Source: Hevea brasiliensis (Eukaryota; Streptophyta; Magnoliopsida; Malpighiales; Euphorbiaceae). Taken from it: 64,000 nt of DNA. This document shows positions 35,122-47,489 of the stretch, piece after piece. Below the pieces are notes generated by a model. It ran no database searches and was not told where the DNA came from. It was given only the letters and a program-made list of their open reading frames with translations. Numbering within the stretch: position 1 is the first letter of the stretch; each line of letters begins with the position of its first letter. The position numbers and the translations under genes are program-made. The stretch lies in contig NC_079505.1 in NCBI RefSeq assembly GCF_030052815.1, positions 28,846,843-28,910,842 of the forward strand, in the 5' to 3' direction.

Positions 35122-37099
35122 TAAATGCCAGCAAAGTTTTGATGAGTTGAAGAGGTGTTTGACTGAAGCTCCAGTCCTCACTTTACCTACTCCGGGTAAA
35201 GAATACACAGTTTATAGTGATGCTTCTCACAATGGGCTAGGCTGTGTACTGATGTAAGATCGGAATGTCATTGCTTATGCATCACGCCAGCTGAAACCGC
35301 ATGAGAGGAACTACCCAACACATGATCTAGAGCTAGCAGCTATTGTTTTTGCTCTGAAGATCTGGAGACACTATTTGTATGGAGAGAAATGCTACATTTA
35401 CACAGATCACAAGAGCTTGAAGTACTTAGGCACCCAGAAGGAATTAAATTTGAGGCAGAGGAGATGGTTAGAACTCATCAAAGACTATGATTGCTTAATA
35501 GACTATCAGCCAGGGAAAGCAAATGTGGTGGCTGACGCCTTAAGTCGCAAGACTATGGCAAATCTTAGAGTTTCTCCTTTGTCCATGGTATGTGAATTGA
35601 AAGTACAACATGCCAGTTTAGAGATTGATGATGAGGGACAGACAGTAGTTGCATGGCATGTACAGCCAATGTTGATTGATCAGATCAGAATGGCTGCTCA
35701 GAGTGATGAAAAATATCATAAGCTACTGAAAGAAGTCCAGCAGGGCAAGAAACCTGAATTCTCTGTGAGAGATGATGGTTTATTGCTACATCAGGGCAGA
35801 ATGTGCATTCCTAATGATACTGAATTGAGACGGATCATTATGAAGGAAGCACATGAGTCTCCATTTGCTATGCACCCTGGTGGAACTAAAATGTATAGAG
35901 GGCTGAAAGAGCATTACTGGTGGATAGGTATGAAGAGAGATATAGCTGAGTTTGTTTCCAAATGCCTAACTTGTCAGCAAGTAAAGGCAGAACATCAAGT
36001 TCCAGCTGGTTTGTTACATCCTTTGTCGATGCAGTGGAAATGGGAACGAATAACTATGGATTTTGTTACAGGACTTCCAAGGACACAGAGTAGTCATGAT
36101 GCAGTATGGGTTATAATTGACAGATTGACTAAGTCTGCTCACTTTTTGCCAGTTCGGATGGACTATAGCCTAGAAAGATTGGCCAGATTGTACATATATG
36201 AGATTGTAAAATTGCATGGAGTTCCAGTATCAATTGTATCTGACAGAGATCCTAGGTTCACTTCTAGATTCTGGGGTAGTCTTCATAGAGCCCTAGGAAC
36301 TAGATTAAACTTCAAAGACCTGACATTCCACCCAGACATGATGGCCATCGAGAGGGTTATTCAAATATTGGAGGATATGCTACGGGCTTGTGTGATTGAG
36401 TTTGAAGGTAGTTGGGATACACACTTGCCTTTGATTGAGTTTGCTTATAACAACAGCTACCAATTAAGCATTGGGATGCCTCCATATGAAGCATTGTATG
36501 GCAGGAAGTGCAGAACTCCCTTATGTTGGGATGAAGTAGGTGAAAGGAAGATGATTAGGCTAGAAATTGTTCAGCAGACAGAGGAAAAGATCAGATTGAT
36601 TAGAGATAGACTCAAGGCTGCATCAGACCGTCAGAAGTCCTATGTTGATTTGAAGAGAAGAGATATTGAATATGCAGTGGGTGATAAGGTATTCCTAAAA
36701 GTTTCTCCTTGGAAGAGGATTATGAGATTTGGCAGAAAGGGAAAACTGAGTCCTCGTTTCATCGGACCATATGAGGTTCTGGAAAGAGTGGGTCCTTTGG
36801 CATATCGGTTGGCATTACCTCCAGAGCTAGCTAGGATACACAGTGTCTTCCATGTGTCCATGTTAAGGAGGTACAGATCTGACCCATCTCATGTACTATC
36901 AGTTGAAGAGATTGAGGTAAATCCAGACCTCTCATATGAGGAAGAACCCATAAAAATTCTGGCATATGAGGTGAAGCAGCTGAGGAACAAACAAATACAC
37001 CTGGTTAAAGTGTTGTGGAACCATCATTTAGGCCAGGAAGCTACTTGGGAACGTGAAGAGGATATGAGGAGACAGCACCCACAGCTATTCAGAGACTAA
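35122..37099 (+). pseudogene. Gypsy A RNase H, integrase and chromodomain
   Basis: RNase H starts with the connection DKCQQSFDELKR and [11 protein letters not shown]. An in-frame TAA at 35255-35257 interrupts it (probably CAA originally, as gypsy C encodes LMQEGK there). From 35258 the frame is open to 37099. Counting from the Met at 35375, integrase has H160, H167, C197 and C200 in the zinc region and the catalytic triad D229, D290 and E326 with a spacing of 35. The region just before E326 ([11 protein letters not shown]) differs from gypsy C ([10 protein letters not shown]) and looks mutated. The C-terminus ([18 protein letters not shown]) is a chromodomain-like segment. No further stop occurs before 37099. 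Confidence 0.9.
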
Positions 37100-37132
37100 T
37101 GCCAAGTAAAATTTCGAGACGAAATTTATTTT

Positions 37133-37146
37133 AAGGGGGGGAGAAT
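37133..37146 (+). other. Polypurine tract of gypsy A
   Basis: AAGGGGGGGAGAAT directly before the 3' LTR at 37147. Confidence 0.8.
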
Positions 37147-40100
37147 TGTAACACCCCTATGTTCGGTAATGCGTTCTACTGTTCCGGTGACTAGTGTTAT
37201 CCGAACAGCTAGGATGCCTAGAACTACACTTCGTTATGAGTGTGGAGACATAAAATAATGAAATACAAGAAAAGAAAACACAAGAAAAACAAAGGAAAAA
37301 TAATAGCAAAGAAATGTAACCAAATTAAGTGAGTCGAGAACCCTAGCGATGGGTGACCGCACCGGGAAGTCAAGGCGTGGACCGTTGACTAGCCCTGGAC
37401 TGCGGGGAACCCTGGAAAATATTTTTAGGACTTAAAGAGACATCAATTGAAGTATAAATATCATTAGAAATATCAAAGAAAAATTAAAGTATTAGTACAA
37501 GGAAAAGTGAGAAATCGAAAGACAGATAAAACCCGGTGTTACCGAAAAATCGGGAATGCAACCCGAACAGGGGCATTATGGTCATTTGACGTACCAAATT
37601 TTCTTTTGACCTAAATTTCCATTAAAAATAAATAATATTACACTTAGAAAATAAAATGAAAAATTAGTTTAGTGGTACCTAATGCAATTAGCCAAAAGTG
37701 GAGTGAAAATTGTGTAATTAGCACTTTAAGCTTATTATATGATTAATTTGAATGAGTGGACCACTAAGAATTATAAAATGGATTAAATATACTCATAAGT
37801 GGACAGATTACTCCCACTCAAACATCATCTTCCTCACTTGGCTCAACCTTGCCGAAATGAAGAATGGGAATCCTCCATTGCCGTTTGCATGAAGCTCCAT
37901 TAACTCCTTCAATTTACCTCCAATCATCTAGGTTTCTTCATTAAATATTACCTCCACATCACAAGGAAGAAGTAGATACCAATATTAAGAAGTTTTAGTG
38001 AAGATTAAGCAAGTCCCAACAATAGGTAAGTTTGAGTTTTTGAATATTTCTTTGATAAAGTTTGTATACATGTTATGGGTGTTTGATTTGTGAAGAAAAT
38101 TTTCAAGTTTGAGAAGTTCTTGATATATCCAGTTTGGACAGCCATGGAGATGTATATTTGATGATTTATTCTTACATTTATTTGATGGGAAATTATGTTG
38201 AGTAGGGTGATTAATGTCCTAGTAAGTTAATTCCATGTATATATGTGGTGATTGTGCAATTGGGATGGAAGTTGATGAATTGTGGGACACTTTGGCATTA
38301 TGGAGCATTTTCGCAGCTTTGGGACTCTTTAATGAGTTTTTGAATTCATGGAGATATTGGATAAATTGTGATATTGAGGATTGATGAATATGTATGTAAA
38401 TTGGTTGTGTAAAGTGTATGTAAGAATTAGAAATGTTATGTGTATATGTAGTTGTATTTGGACTTTATGAATTAGAGTTTTATTTGGTGTATTAAGGATG
38501 TTTGTATTCTGCCCAAAATGATTTTAATGTGAAGTGGTAAATGGTTTTGGTAATGTACCAAATCAGAATTGGTAAGGGAAGTGGACTTAGAGTAAGGTAA
38601 ATGTGTAATTGATACATGTTTATGCAATGTAATTAAGGGCAGTGTACATTTTAACCTATAACTCTAAATATGTAACTCCAATTGGTATGAGACCAATTGG
38701 AGGTGAAACTAGGCACAAAATGTGCCAACTTTCATGAAGGAAACATACCAAAATTCTGCTTGCAAGGTAGCATGAAAAATGACCAATTCGGATTGAGTAC
38801 AATTGAGGCCTGAAAATTGACCAATTGGGCAGCAGTTAGTGCTTAGGCTATAAATCACTCAAAACAGGTCCAATTGACCTGAAATTTTAACCATGAATAG
38901 TTAAGACCAATATCTACAAGTCTTATGAAGACACCAAAGCCCAGAAATGACCATAAGCAAGTCAAACAGCTTGCAAAAGTTCGGGTCCAAAAACTGGCCG
39001 AACCAAAGTTGACCAAATTGACCTAAAATGACCTAATTTGATGCCATTTGACCAGCAATAGTAAAATGACCATACCTTGGTCTACATAACTCAGAATGAC
39101 CTAAAATTTTGCCCCGCGTTCCATAAGACATAGATCTACAAGTTTGTAGTTTTTACCGAAACCCGAAAACAGAGGGAGCTAGGTCGTCCGGCTAGGTCAA
39201 ACTAGTATCCCGGAATCCAGCAATTTGCAATAAAATGCACTAAACAAGGAAATGAAATTGGTAACGAGTACCAACCCTAAAACACTATCGAATGTGACAT
39301 ATTAGTGACACTAAAACCTAAATTACCTAGAACGCATCGAGGGTCGGTATATTAGGTGATTAAGCAAATAATAGCTTTCAGTGAATTATTGTCAACCATT
39401 ATCGATAGAGACAGTTTAATTTAGTACTGAAACACTTCAAATTGTATTTCTTAGTTAGTAAAGACTCAGGGAAAGGGAAGGAAACACGAGTCGGACCAGA
39501 GACGATTATCGAGGTTTGTGCACAACAACTATTTCTTTTGAATTTTTTTCAATTGAAATGAATTATGACTAATTGTACATTATTGTTTTAAATTGTGGAA
39601 ATGTGTTTGAATGGATATTTATTGCTTGAAAAGCACTGTAAATGGTTTGAAACTGTGTAAAATTGTTTGAATGATATTGATGGATACTTATTGATTGAAA
39701 AGCATTGGAAATGGTTTGAAACCACAGCTATCATGTATATTGATTGTATTCCTCGCTAGCTTGTCTAGTGGGACGAATTGAATTCCCTCTCTGGCTGAAG
39801 TGTTGAGGTGTGTGCCTGTTAAGGACGAATTGGATTAGTACTCATATTTTTGCTAACTAGCTATGTTATTCCTCATTAGTCATTGACTTTTGGGACGAAT
39901 TGAATACCTCATTAGCCATCGGCTTTTGGGACGAGTTGAACTTTGGAACATGATTAAGCTGTGTGTGATTTATTGATATGTATTGTGAGATTGTGAAATG
40001 AATTTAAACTCTTATTGACATATACTGTCTTTTGAATTCAACCACGATCTGACTCATTGAAATTTATTGTGATATTGAGAAATGGAGTTTAAATTCTTGT

Positions 40101-40843
40101 TGACAATTATTGTCTTGAAATTAACTATGGTTTTAAGTATCCACTATTTATATGATTTATGAATTGTGATTTAAAGTTGTATTTGGTTAATGTGTGCACC
40201 ACTGAGACATTGTCTCAGTGATAGCTTTTTATTGCTGTCGCAAGTAGACAGACAGATAGGGCAGCAGACTAGGCTGCTAGTACCTCCAGCGAGAGATTAT
40301 CGGGTATAATGAGTATACCAACATTTTGCATTTTGTACTGTAATGTATGACCACTGTATGTACATATTGTTTTTGGTTTTGAGCAGTTGTAAATTCAAAT
40401 TGTACCTTGAAGTTGTAAAATAATTGTGAGTTATTTTGGCTTGTAAAAATTGTATTGTATTTCTTTTATCTCAGTCTTTGAAAAATTACTGTGGATTTGA
40501 GTTGAGAAATGTGTTGTGTTGAGAAATATGTTGGAGTTGAGATTTGGAAATCTATTGAAGTGCTTTTTACAGGTTTTCTGAAGAACTGTTTTATCCAAAA
40601 TACAGATGGCACTATGCCAAAATTTTTACAGAAATTCCAAATAATTCAAATGTGTTAGTTTTATCACTTCAGTTCAAAAAGGTTTTTAACACCTGTAAAT
40701 AGTGCTCACCACTGTAAAAGAAGTAAGAAAAGTTTTTAAAATCCCTTGTAGTGTATTTAATGGGTTATCAGTAGACAGAGTTAGTAATTTATTAGGTATA
40801 CTACGGGATCATGTTATGCCTTATAGAGGGATAGGGTGTGACA
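37147..40843 (+). repeat. Gypsy A 3' LTR
   Basis: 3,697 bp, homologous to 28622-32290 along its length, followed by the AGTTG duplication (40844-40848). The main differences are the 25-bp segment at 37712-37736 and a cluster of small deletions near 39486-39515. It holds a perfect stem-loop at 40200-40220. No gene; the 76-codon frame at 40702-40932 spans the LTR edge and is chance. Confidence 0.92.
40200..40220 (+). promoter_or_regulatory. LTR stem-loop of gypsy A (3' copy)
   Basis: Perfect ten-base arms CACTGAGACA and TGTCTCAGTG around one T, followed about 20 nt later by a CAAGTA (CAGGTA in the 5' copy) motif. Confidence 0.65.
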
Positions 40844-40848
40844 AGTTG

Positions 40849-41513
40849 GGAATAAGGAGGAATGAATATTGGGAGTGCTTCTCTTATGCAGGAATTCAGA
40901 CCTATGAGTCTAATGTACTGTTTGAGTCATAACTGTTATTGTGTGACTCCAATTGGTATGAAGCCATTTGGAGGTGAAACTAGACTCAAAATACCGCATT
41001 TTTCATGAAGAAATCCTACCCAAATTCTTTCAAAATCGTAGTCAATTTACTGTCCCCATCCGGGTATTCAAAAACTAAACCTAGAAAAATAACCAAATGA
41101 ACAGTACATGTTCATTTAACCATAACTCTCTCTAGACAGGTCCAAATGACCTGAATTTTATACCATTGGAAAGACTAGACATAGGACTACAACTTGTATT
41201 GAGAAAACCAAGCCCAGAAATGTTTCTAATCAAATGAAATCGTTGACTCAAGTTAGGATACCAAACTGACCTGCACCATTCTGCCCATAATTTCCCGTAC
41301 TAATGCTCACCCGACCAGTTTTGGAAAGATGGCCATAACTTGGTCAACGAAAACCCAAATTCAATGAAACCAGTGACACAATTTCTATAAGACATATATT
41401 TACAAGATTGGTCTTTTGACCAAAATCCAGATACTGAGGGAACTAGGCCAATTTATTAGGTTAAGTTAGTATATAAATTCTGGAAATTTCCTAAGTGATC
41501 ATTTGACCCCAGA
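40849..41513 (+). repeat. Gypsy B 3' LTR, second part
   Basis: Continues the LTR interrupted at 28621 (GGAATAAGGAGGAATGAATA) and aligns with 12647-13305 of the 5' LTR. It stops at CCCCAGA (41513), where gypsy C begins. The rest of the LTR lies outside the window. Confidence 0.87.
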
Positions 41514-42020
41514 TGTAACATCCTCATTTTAGCTAGTCCGTACAGTCTACCATTCCGGTGACCAGTGTCGGTCCGGACAGCTAGAACGTTCGGAAAAATA
41601 TTTAAACTATAGTGTGGAACCAAAAAAAAAATTAACTCAAATATTAATAAGAAAAATTTAGGGAAAAAAATTATAAAATAATTTTTGGGAATCTAGAGAA
41701 GGGTTATAGAGGTTCTTATGGCATTAGAATGCCAAGAAAATACTTAGAAAAATTTTTCAATCGGTACAGACAATTTTGGCCCGTTAAGCCAAATGGAGGG
41801 CATTTTAGTCATTTCGTCTTCAGAGATGATTTTTGGGCCAACTTGTCCAGTTAAATAAATAATTTATATAACATAAAATATGAATAAATATTATTAAAAA
41901 TTTAATTACAATTAAATACACAAGAAATGGAGAGAAAATGAAAGAAAATGGATTTATGACATCATCATGATGTCATTAAAACTCACCCAACCAACCCAAT
42001 CTTGACACATAGCATAAACA

Positions 42021-42030
42021 TATATAAAAG
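42021..42030 (+). promoter_or_regulatory. Candidate TATA box of gypsy C LTR
   Basis: TATATAAAAG, kept in the 3' LTR at 50015-50024. About 0.5 kb into the LTR and upstream of AAACCC-rich leader-like sequence. Confidence 0.5.
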
Positions 42031-43915
42031 TGGCTAAATGGGCTGGAAAATGAAAAAAAAAATCAGAACACCTTTTCTTCTTCTTATCCTTGACGTCAAC
42101 TCTCCTTCCCTAACCTCCATGAACAAGCTTTTTCAAGCTTGATTTTCCCTAGCTTTCTTCCACCAAAAACCCTAATTGTCAACACAAAAACTTGCTCTTA
42201 CACCTTGGTGATTCTTTTGGGAGCAAAAAGAAGAGGAAAACAAGAGCTTTAGCAAGTGGGAAAATCTCACTCCTTCGAGTTTAGTGACCTAACCATGAAT
42301 TTTACTTTAAATTCATGATAAGGACTTTGAATGAGTGTAAATTACAAAGAAAAAAATTGTTGAATACCATTTGTACGTAAACCCTAGATTTTTGATAGCC
42401 ATGGTTAGGGTTTGATTGTGTTGAGTTTAATGAAATTAAAAGACTATCATGGCTGCCCATAATATGTATTTACTAAGTGGATTGATGGAATGAAGTGAAA
42501 ATGCATGAATGGTAATGTGTGAGTCAGGGTTTGGAGTGCAAAAATGGGATTTTGACCATGTGATGATGAAAATAGGTTTTAATGGTCAATTACTAACCAT
42601 TTAGTTCTGTTTAATAAAAAAATGAATTGTGTTGAGTGATGGGATTGGGTTTGGTGTGGCTGCCATTAGAGTGACCTGTAGAATTAGACTTGAGTCCAGC
42701 AGGTTTGGGCAGTCATAACTTGAATTATAGAGGTTCAATTGGTGCAAAGCCAATTAGACATGAAACTAGACACATAATGGCATAACTTTGGTGAAGAAAC
42801 CATGCCCATAAAACCAAACCAGGTGGACCAAAAGCTTGCCCTAATTCGGGTGACCTGCAGTCTATTTCTGCAGAATGACTAAATGAACAGTATTTGGTCA
42901 TTTGGCCATAACTCAGTGTGGAATGGTCCAATTGACCTGACATTTTACTAGAAACAACTTGAGATATAGACCAACAACTTTCATGAAGGAACCTAACCCA
43001 AATTATGACCATAACTAATCCAACAAGTGAGTTGCAGTCACTGTTCACTGCACTGTAGATATGGTCAGTCCAGAAAAAATTTCAATCTGGCTAGTTGTGG
43101 TTTTTGGACAATAACTTGAGCTACAAAACTCTAAATGGAGTGATTCAAAAAAGTAAATTCAACTAGACAAAATAAGAAACAAATTTCATGTTGATCATTT
43201 TGCCAAATTCCCACTGTAAAAATGACCAATGGAACAATAAAAATGAAGCATGAAAATTGAAAATTCTGCTTAATTAACATTAAGCTTAGAAATGGTATTG
43301 GCTATCAATACCAACAAATTTTAAATCCAAAATGTGGCATGTTGGGAGTATTAAAACTAATATACCTATTGTCTATGCAAAAGTCAACATTTTGGTTGAC
43401 TAATGAAGTGAATAGTAACACCAAAACTTGAAACTCAAAAATTGCAAAACTCAAAAGTGTAAAATGCCCTAGTATACCTAACAAGATTGGTTTGGATAGC
43501 TTGGCATGCGAATAGAGTTCTGTTAGCAGTACTGCATATGGCTTCATGCCATTCTGTGTTTCATGGCTCCCATGCCATTCTGTGACATAATAGCCTTTGG
43601 CTAAGTTATTTGAGTTGATATACTTGGGTTTTAACCCTGATAATTATTACAGCTTATTAGCTGTTCTGTTGCACACCGGGAGACATAGTGTGATCGATGG
43701 TGTGATGGTCTGAGGTACTTAGTACCCAGTGCCATTTTACCCATTTATCCAGTCCAGTCAACTAGTATGGGTTACTCGGGCAATGATAATGAACCTTATC
43801 AAATTTTAAGTGAATAATACTACAAGTAATACCAGAAATTAAGTCTACCCAAAAATGAAATCATACATTCTATATAATTATTTTATTCTATTTGATTTTA
43901 TTTTATATTGTCACC

Positions 43916-43935
43916 ACTAAGCAGAATTGCTTAGT
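43916..43935 (+). promoter_or_regulatory. LTR stem-loop of gypsy C
   Basis: Perfect eight-base arms ACTAAGCA and TGCTTAGT with a GAAT loop, directly after CACC, and followed about 20 nt later by GCAGGTAC. Confidence 0.62.
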
Positions 43936-44572
43936 ACATCGCTTTTGCCACGTGCAGGTACCGGAGACCTAGCTGGGAAGCCCAGCAAACATCAGATGAG
44001 GTGAGTCTTCAGAGCTGCATCCGGGGTCCAGAGTCACCTCACATCTGCACTGCATATGGTAGTACATTAGGACTATAGGTGGCCCTTTTGTATTTTGCAT
44101 TTCGTATTAGTTTGGATTGTAACTATAAACTCCTGTAATTATGTATTAATGTAAATATATGAAATTTCATATTATTGAGATCTTTTGCATAATGTATGTT
44201 GATAAATGAAATGTTGAGAATTAATTGTGAATATGCTTCAAGTGATGAAGTGAACAGAAAAGTTTTGAAAATAGTATTGTGATTTGAGATTGAGATTTTG
44301 AGATTGACTTGAATTAGTATAATGGAGTTTCGATTTGGAAATTATTTTGGAAGTGTTTTTAAACAGGTTCAGAAGAACTATTTTTCCAATTTACAGCCGG
44401 CACTTTTCCAAATTTTCTATAAAATTTGCGGATAAATTCAGATTTATCAAAATTGAAATAAATGAATTATAAAGGGATAAATTGTAATAAAAACATAAAT
44501 TGGTGCTCCGGCACACTGAGTGGCATAACTTGCTCGGCTACACTGTAGACGAGTAAGGGGTGTCACATTTAG

Positions 44573-44584
44573 TGGTATTAGAGC
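44573..44584 (+). other. Primer binding site of gypsy C
   Basis: TGGTATTAGAGC, five bases inside the LTR end; same one-base variant as gypsy B. Confidence 0.75.
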
Positions 44585-44695
44585 ATCGGTTTAGGCATTT
44601 TCGGGCCTAGATAGAGTACCTACCATTGCATTGCATTTGTAAGTGTTGAGGTGACACTGATGCAGATCTGTTTGTTTTCTTATTTTGAATAGGAT

Positions 44696-45900
44696 ATGGA
44701 TCCAGCTTCGCAGAGAGCAGTTGAGGAAGAGGTGGAGTGTCGTGCTCCACCAAGGGCTGAATCTGGGAGCAGGGTAGAATCTGCTCCACCAGTAGCTGTC
44801 GTGCTCCACCAAGGGCTGAATCTGGGAGCAGGGTAGAATCTGCTCCACCAGCAGCTGAGGCACCTACCCAACCTCAGTTTGCTCTATTTCAACAAATGAC
44901 CGAATTCTACTGGCAAATGATGGGGGCAATTCCACCACCACAACCACAGCCACAACCTCCACCAGTACTACAGAAATCTAATTTGGAGAAACTGCGAAAG
45001 CATGGGGCTGTGGACTTCTTTGGGAAGAGGGAGGATGATCCCATGACCACAGAAAACTGGTTGGATAGAACCATCAGAGTGCTAAAATAGCTAAACTACA
45101 CCCTCGAGCAGAACCTGGTGGGTGCTGGGTCCATACTTCAGGATGATGCATATCAGTGGTGGGACACAGTAACCAATGAGGTGCAACCTGAACGGATCAC
45201 CTGAGAATTCTTCCTCACAGAGTTCAGGAAGAAATATATTAGCAAAATGTATTTAGAAGAGCGAAGAAGGGAATTTATCAGTCTGAGATAGAGACAGTTG
45301 TCAGTGGCTGAGTATGAGAGTGAATTTGTTAGACTGAGCAGATATGGGAGGGAGATAGTCCCTACAGAGGCAGAGAGGTGCAGACGGTTTGAAGAAGTTG
45401 CTCAATGACAACATCAAAGTCATGATCACAGCACTGGAGATTACGGATTTTGCTAAGCTAGTGGATGCTGCATCAAAAGTGGAAAGGGTCAGAATCAATG
45501 AACAAAATAGAAGGGAAAGACAACAGAAGAGGGGTCTGGGTCAGTCCAGTACATTTTTTCCTCCCAGCAAGAAGAGTAAGGGTCCTCCTGCTCAGAGTTC
45601 AGGACCACCACAGGGTCAAGGTCACCTCGGGGCCTGCACCACGCTCACACCTAGGAGAGGCCAGTCCACACCATAAATGGGTAGCTCTCCAGGGATGGTG
45701 TTTAAGGGACCAGCCTCTGCATCTTCTGCTTGTTAGTACTGTCAAAAGTGGCATAAAGGGGAATGTTGGCGAGTGACCGGTACATGCTTACGGTGTGGAT
45801 CGACAGAACATTAGATCAAGAATTGTCCGAAGAGGACTATTACTGTTGCTCCAACACAAACTAACAGACCTGCTCCTGCACCATAAAAGGGTAGGAAGCC
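44696..45900 (+). pseudogene. Gypsy C gag (broken)
   Basis: Starts at ATG 44696 (MDPASQRAVEEEVE). A 59-bp tandem duplication (44740-44857) shifts the frame early. Downstream the gag core is visible: FGKREDDPMTTENWLDRT, FFLTEFRKKYISKMYLEERR, VAEYESEFVRLSRYG, ERCRRFEE. There are stops at 45088-45090 (TAG for an expected Gln), near 45200 (TGA for an expected Trp) and near 45289 (TAG for Gln), plus a frameshift near 45400. The knuckle region reads CQKWHKGEC and CLRCGSTEH-stop-IKNC with a TAG at 45812-45814. It is similar to gypsy B gag, more so than to gypsy A gag. Confidence 0.85.
44740..44857 (+). repeat. 59-bp tandem duplication in gypsy C gag
   Basis: Two units of 59 bp, 44740-44798 and 44799-44857, starting TCGTGCTCCACC, differing at one base near the end (GTAGCTG versus GCAGCTG). 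Since 59 is not a multiple of three, the copy alters the frame. Confidence 0.9.
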
Positions 45901-45984
45901 CGATAAACCTGAGGTAGCTGGTCCATCACTGAGGCCTACATTCGAGTCAGCTGAGAGGCCAGACACTAGAATACCTACTAGGGC

Positions 45985-47486
45985 CTATGCCATTAGAGCT
46001 CAGGAGGAGCAAGATGCCCCGGATGTCATCAGGGGTACGTTTTCCCTCTACAACACTTTTGTGTATGCATTGGTGGATCCAGGATCCACTCATTCCTACA
46101 TTTGCATCAAACTACCCATAGAGAGGGGAGTTCCAGTAGAGGAGTGTGATCAAGACATTCTGGTCACAAATCCACTAGGCCATAGTGTGGTAGTGAATAA
46201 AGTGTATAAAGGCTGCTCGTTGAGGATTCAGGGGTATGAATTCTAGGCAGACCTAATTGAATTGCCCTTCCATGAGTTTGACGTGATTTTGGGAATAGAC
46301 TGGTTATCACGTTACCAGGCAATAGTTGATTGCAAATTGAAGAGGATTTCTCTGAAATTTTCTGAGGGTAATGAGATTACTGTTGTGGGTGAAAGGACAA
46401 ATTTCCTGTCCAATGTTATCTCAGCCACAATTGCAAGAAGATTAATGAGAAAAGGCTGTGAAGCTTACCTAGCACACGTGGTTGATACTAGGCAAGCTAA
46501 GCCAAACCTGTGTAATATACCCACAGTGAAAGATTTCCCAGATGTGTTTCCTGAAGAGTTGCCTGGTTTACCACCAGAAAGGAAAGTCGAGTTTGCTATT
46601 GAGGTAATGCCGGGTACAGCACCCATTTCTATCGCTCCTTATTGGATGGCACCCACTGAGTTGAGGGAGTTGAAAACTCTATTGCAAGACTTGCTTGATA
46701 AGGGGTTCATATGCCCCAGCGTGTCACCATGGGGAGCTCCGGTGCTGTTTGTGAAGAAAAAGGATGGAACCTTGAGATTGTGTATTGATTACCGGCAGTT
46801 GAACAAAGTAACTGTGAAGAACAAATATCCATTGCCTAGAATCAATGATCTGTTTGATCAGTTGAAAGGAGTCGGTGTATTTTCAAAAATTGATCTCAGA
46901 TCAGGGTATCGTCAGTTGAGGGTAAAGGATGCAGATGTGTCAAAAACTGCATTCAGAACCCGGTATGGGCACTATGAATTTTTAGTGATGCCGTGGTTTG
47001 ACAAATGCACCAGTAGCATTTATGGACCTTATGAACCGTATCTTCCATCCATACTTAGATCGGTTTGTGGTGGTCTTCATTGATGATATTCTGGTGTATT
47101 CCAAGACCAGGGAAGAACATGAACATTTGAGGATTGTTCTGCAAACCCTGTGAGAAAAGAAGTTGTATGCTAAGTTGTCCAAGTGTGACTTCTAGATGAG
47201 TGAGATCTCTTTTCTTGGACACATAGTATCAGCTGAGGGGATTAGAGTGGATCTCAAAAAGATAGAAGCAGTGATGGAATGGAAGCCTCCCAGAAATACA
47301 ACTAAGGTTAGAAGTTTCTTGGGGCTAGCTGGGTATTACAGAAGATTTGTGAAGGGGTTCTCTCTTATAGCTGCTCCAATGACCAAGTTGTTGCACAAGA
47401 ATGTGAAATTTTGCTGGAACGACAAGTGCCAAGATAGTTTTGAGAGGCTGAAGGCTATGTTGATAGAAGCACCAGTGTTAACATAG
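45985..47486 (+). pseudogene. Gypsy C protease and reverse transcriptase (broken)
   Basis: Protease: AYAIRAQEEQDAP, then DPGSTHSYIC and [13 protein letters not shown], with a TAG at 46244-46246. RT from about 46500: [38 protein letters not shown], then a frameshift near 46993 at the MPF motif. FIDD box is kept near 47085 in the new frame. Further stops are at about 47151 (TGA, likely from CGA) and 47194 (TAG, likely from TGG) before [13 protein letters not shown]. The frame to 47486 ends at a TAG where Gln is expected. Confidence 0.87.
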
Positions 47487-47489
47487 CCA

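Larger units (their letters stand above)
28622..40843 (+). mobile_element. Ty3/gypsy element A, full length, chromovirus (Tekay/Del-like)
   Basis: A 12.2 kb element with both LTRs (28622-32290 and 37147-40843), primer site, gag, pol in the order protease-RT-RNase H-integrase-chromodomain, polypurine tract, and TSD AGTTG on both sides. The C-terminal chromodomain-like segment and long LTRs point to the Tekay/Del group of chromoviruses. Such elements target heterochromatin through the chromodomain. Coding capacity is lost through stops and frameshifts, but the architecture is complete. The LTRs remain closely similar, so this is one of the younger insertions here. Confidence 0.92.
9389..41513 (+). 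mobile_element. Ty3/gypsy element B, pol-deleted, heavily interrupted
   Basis: A gypsy retrotransposon with 5' LTR 9389-25914 (about 3.4 kb of its own sequence once insertions are removed), internal region 25915-27413, and 3' LTR from 27414. The 3' LTR is split by gypsy A at 28622 and by gypsy C at 41514, and its end lies outside the window. The internal region is only 1.5 kb and contains gag but no pol. It is the oldest host layer of the right-hand nest. The 5 bp left of the element are AAACT (9384-9388); the matching right flank is off-window. Confidence 0.82.
41514..44567 (+). repeat. Gypsy C 5' LTR
   Basis: 3,054 bp, from TGTAACATCCTCATTTTAGC to GGGGTGTCACA. It closely matches 49505-51778 where both exist. 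Candidate TATA box at 42021-42030; stem-loop at 43916-43935. No gene. Confidence 0.9.

Noticed and set aside
44591..44871. Three overlapping minus-strand frames with repeated tryptophan-rich peptide
   Set aside because: They are produced by the 59-bp duplication read on the wrong strand of gag.
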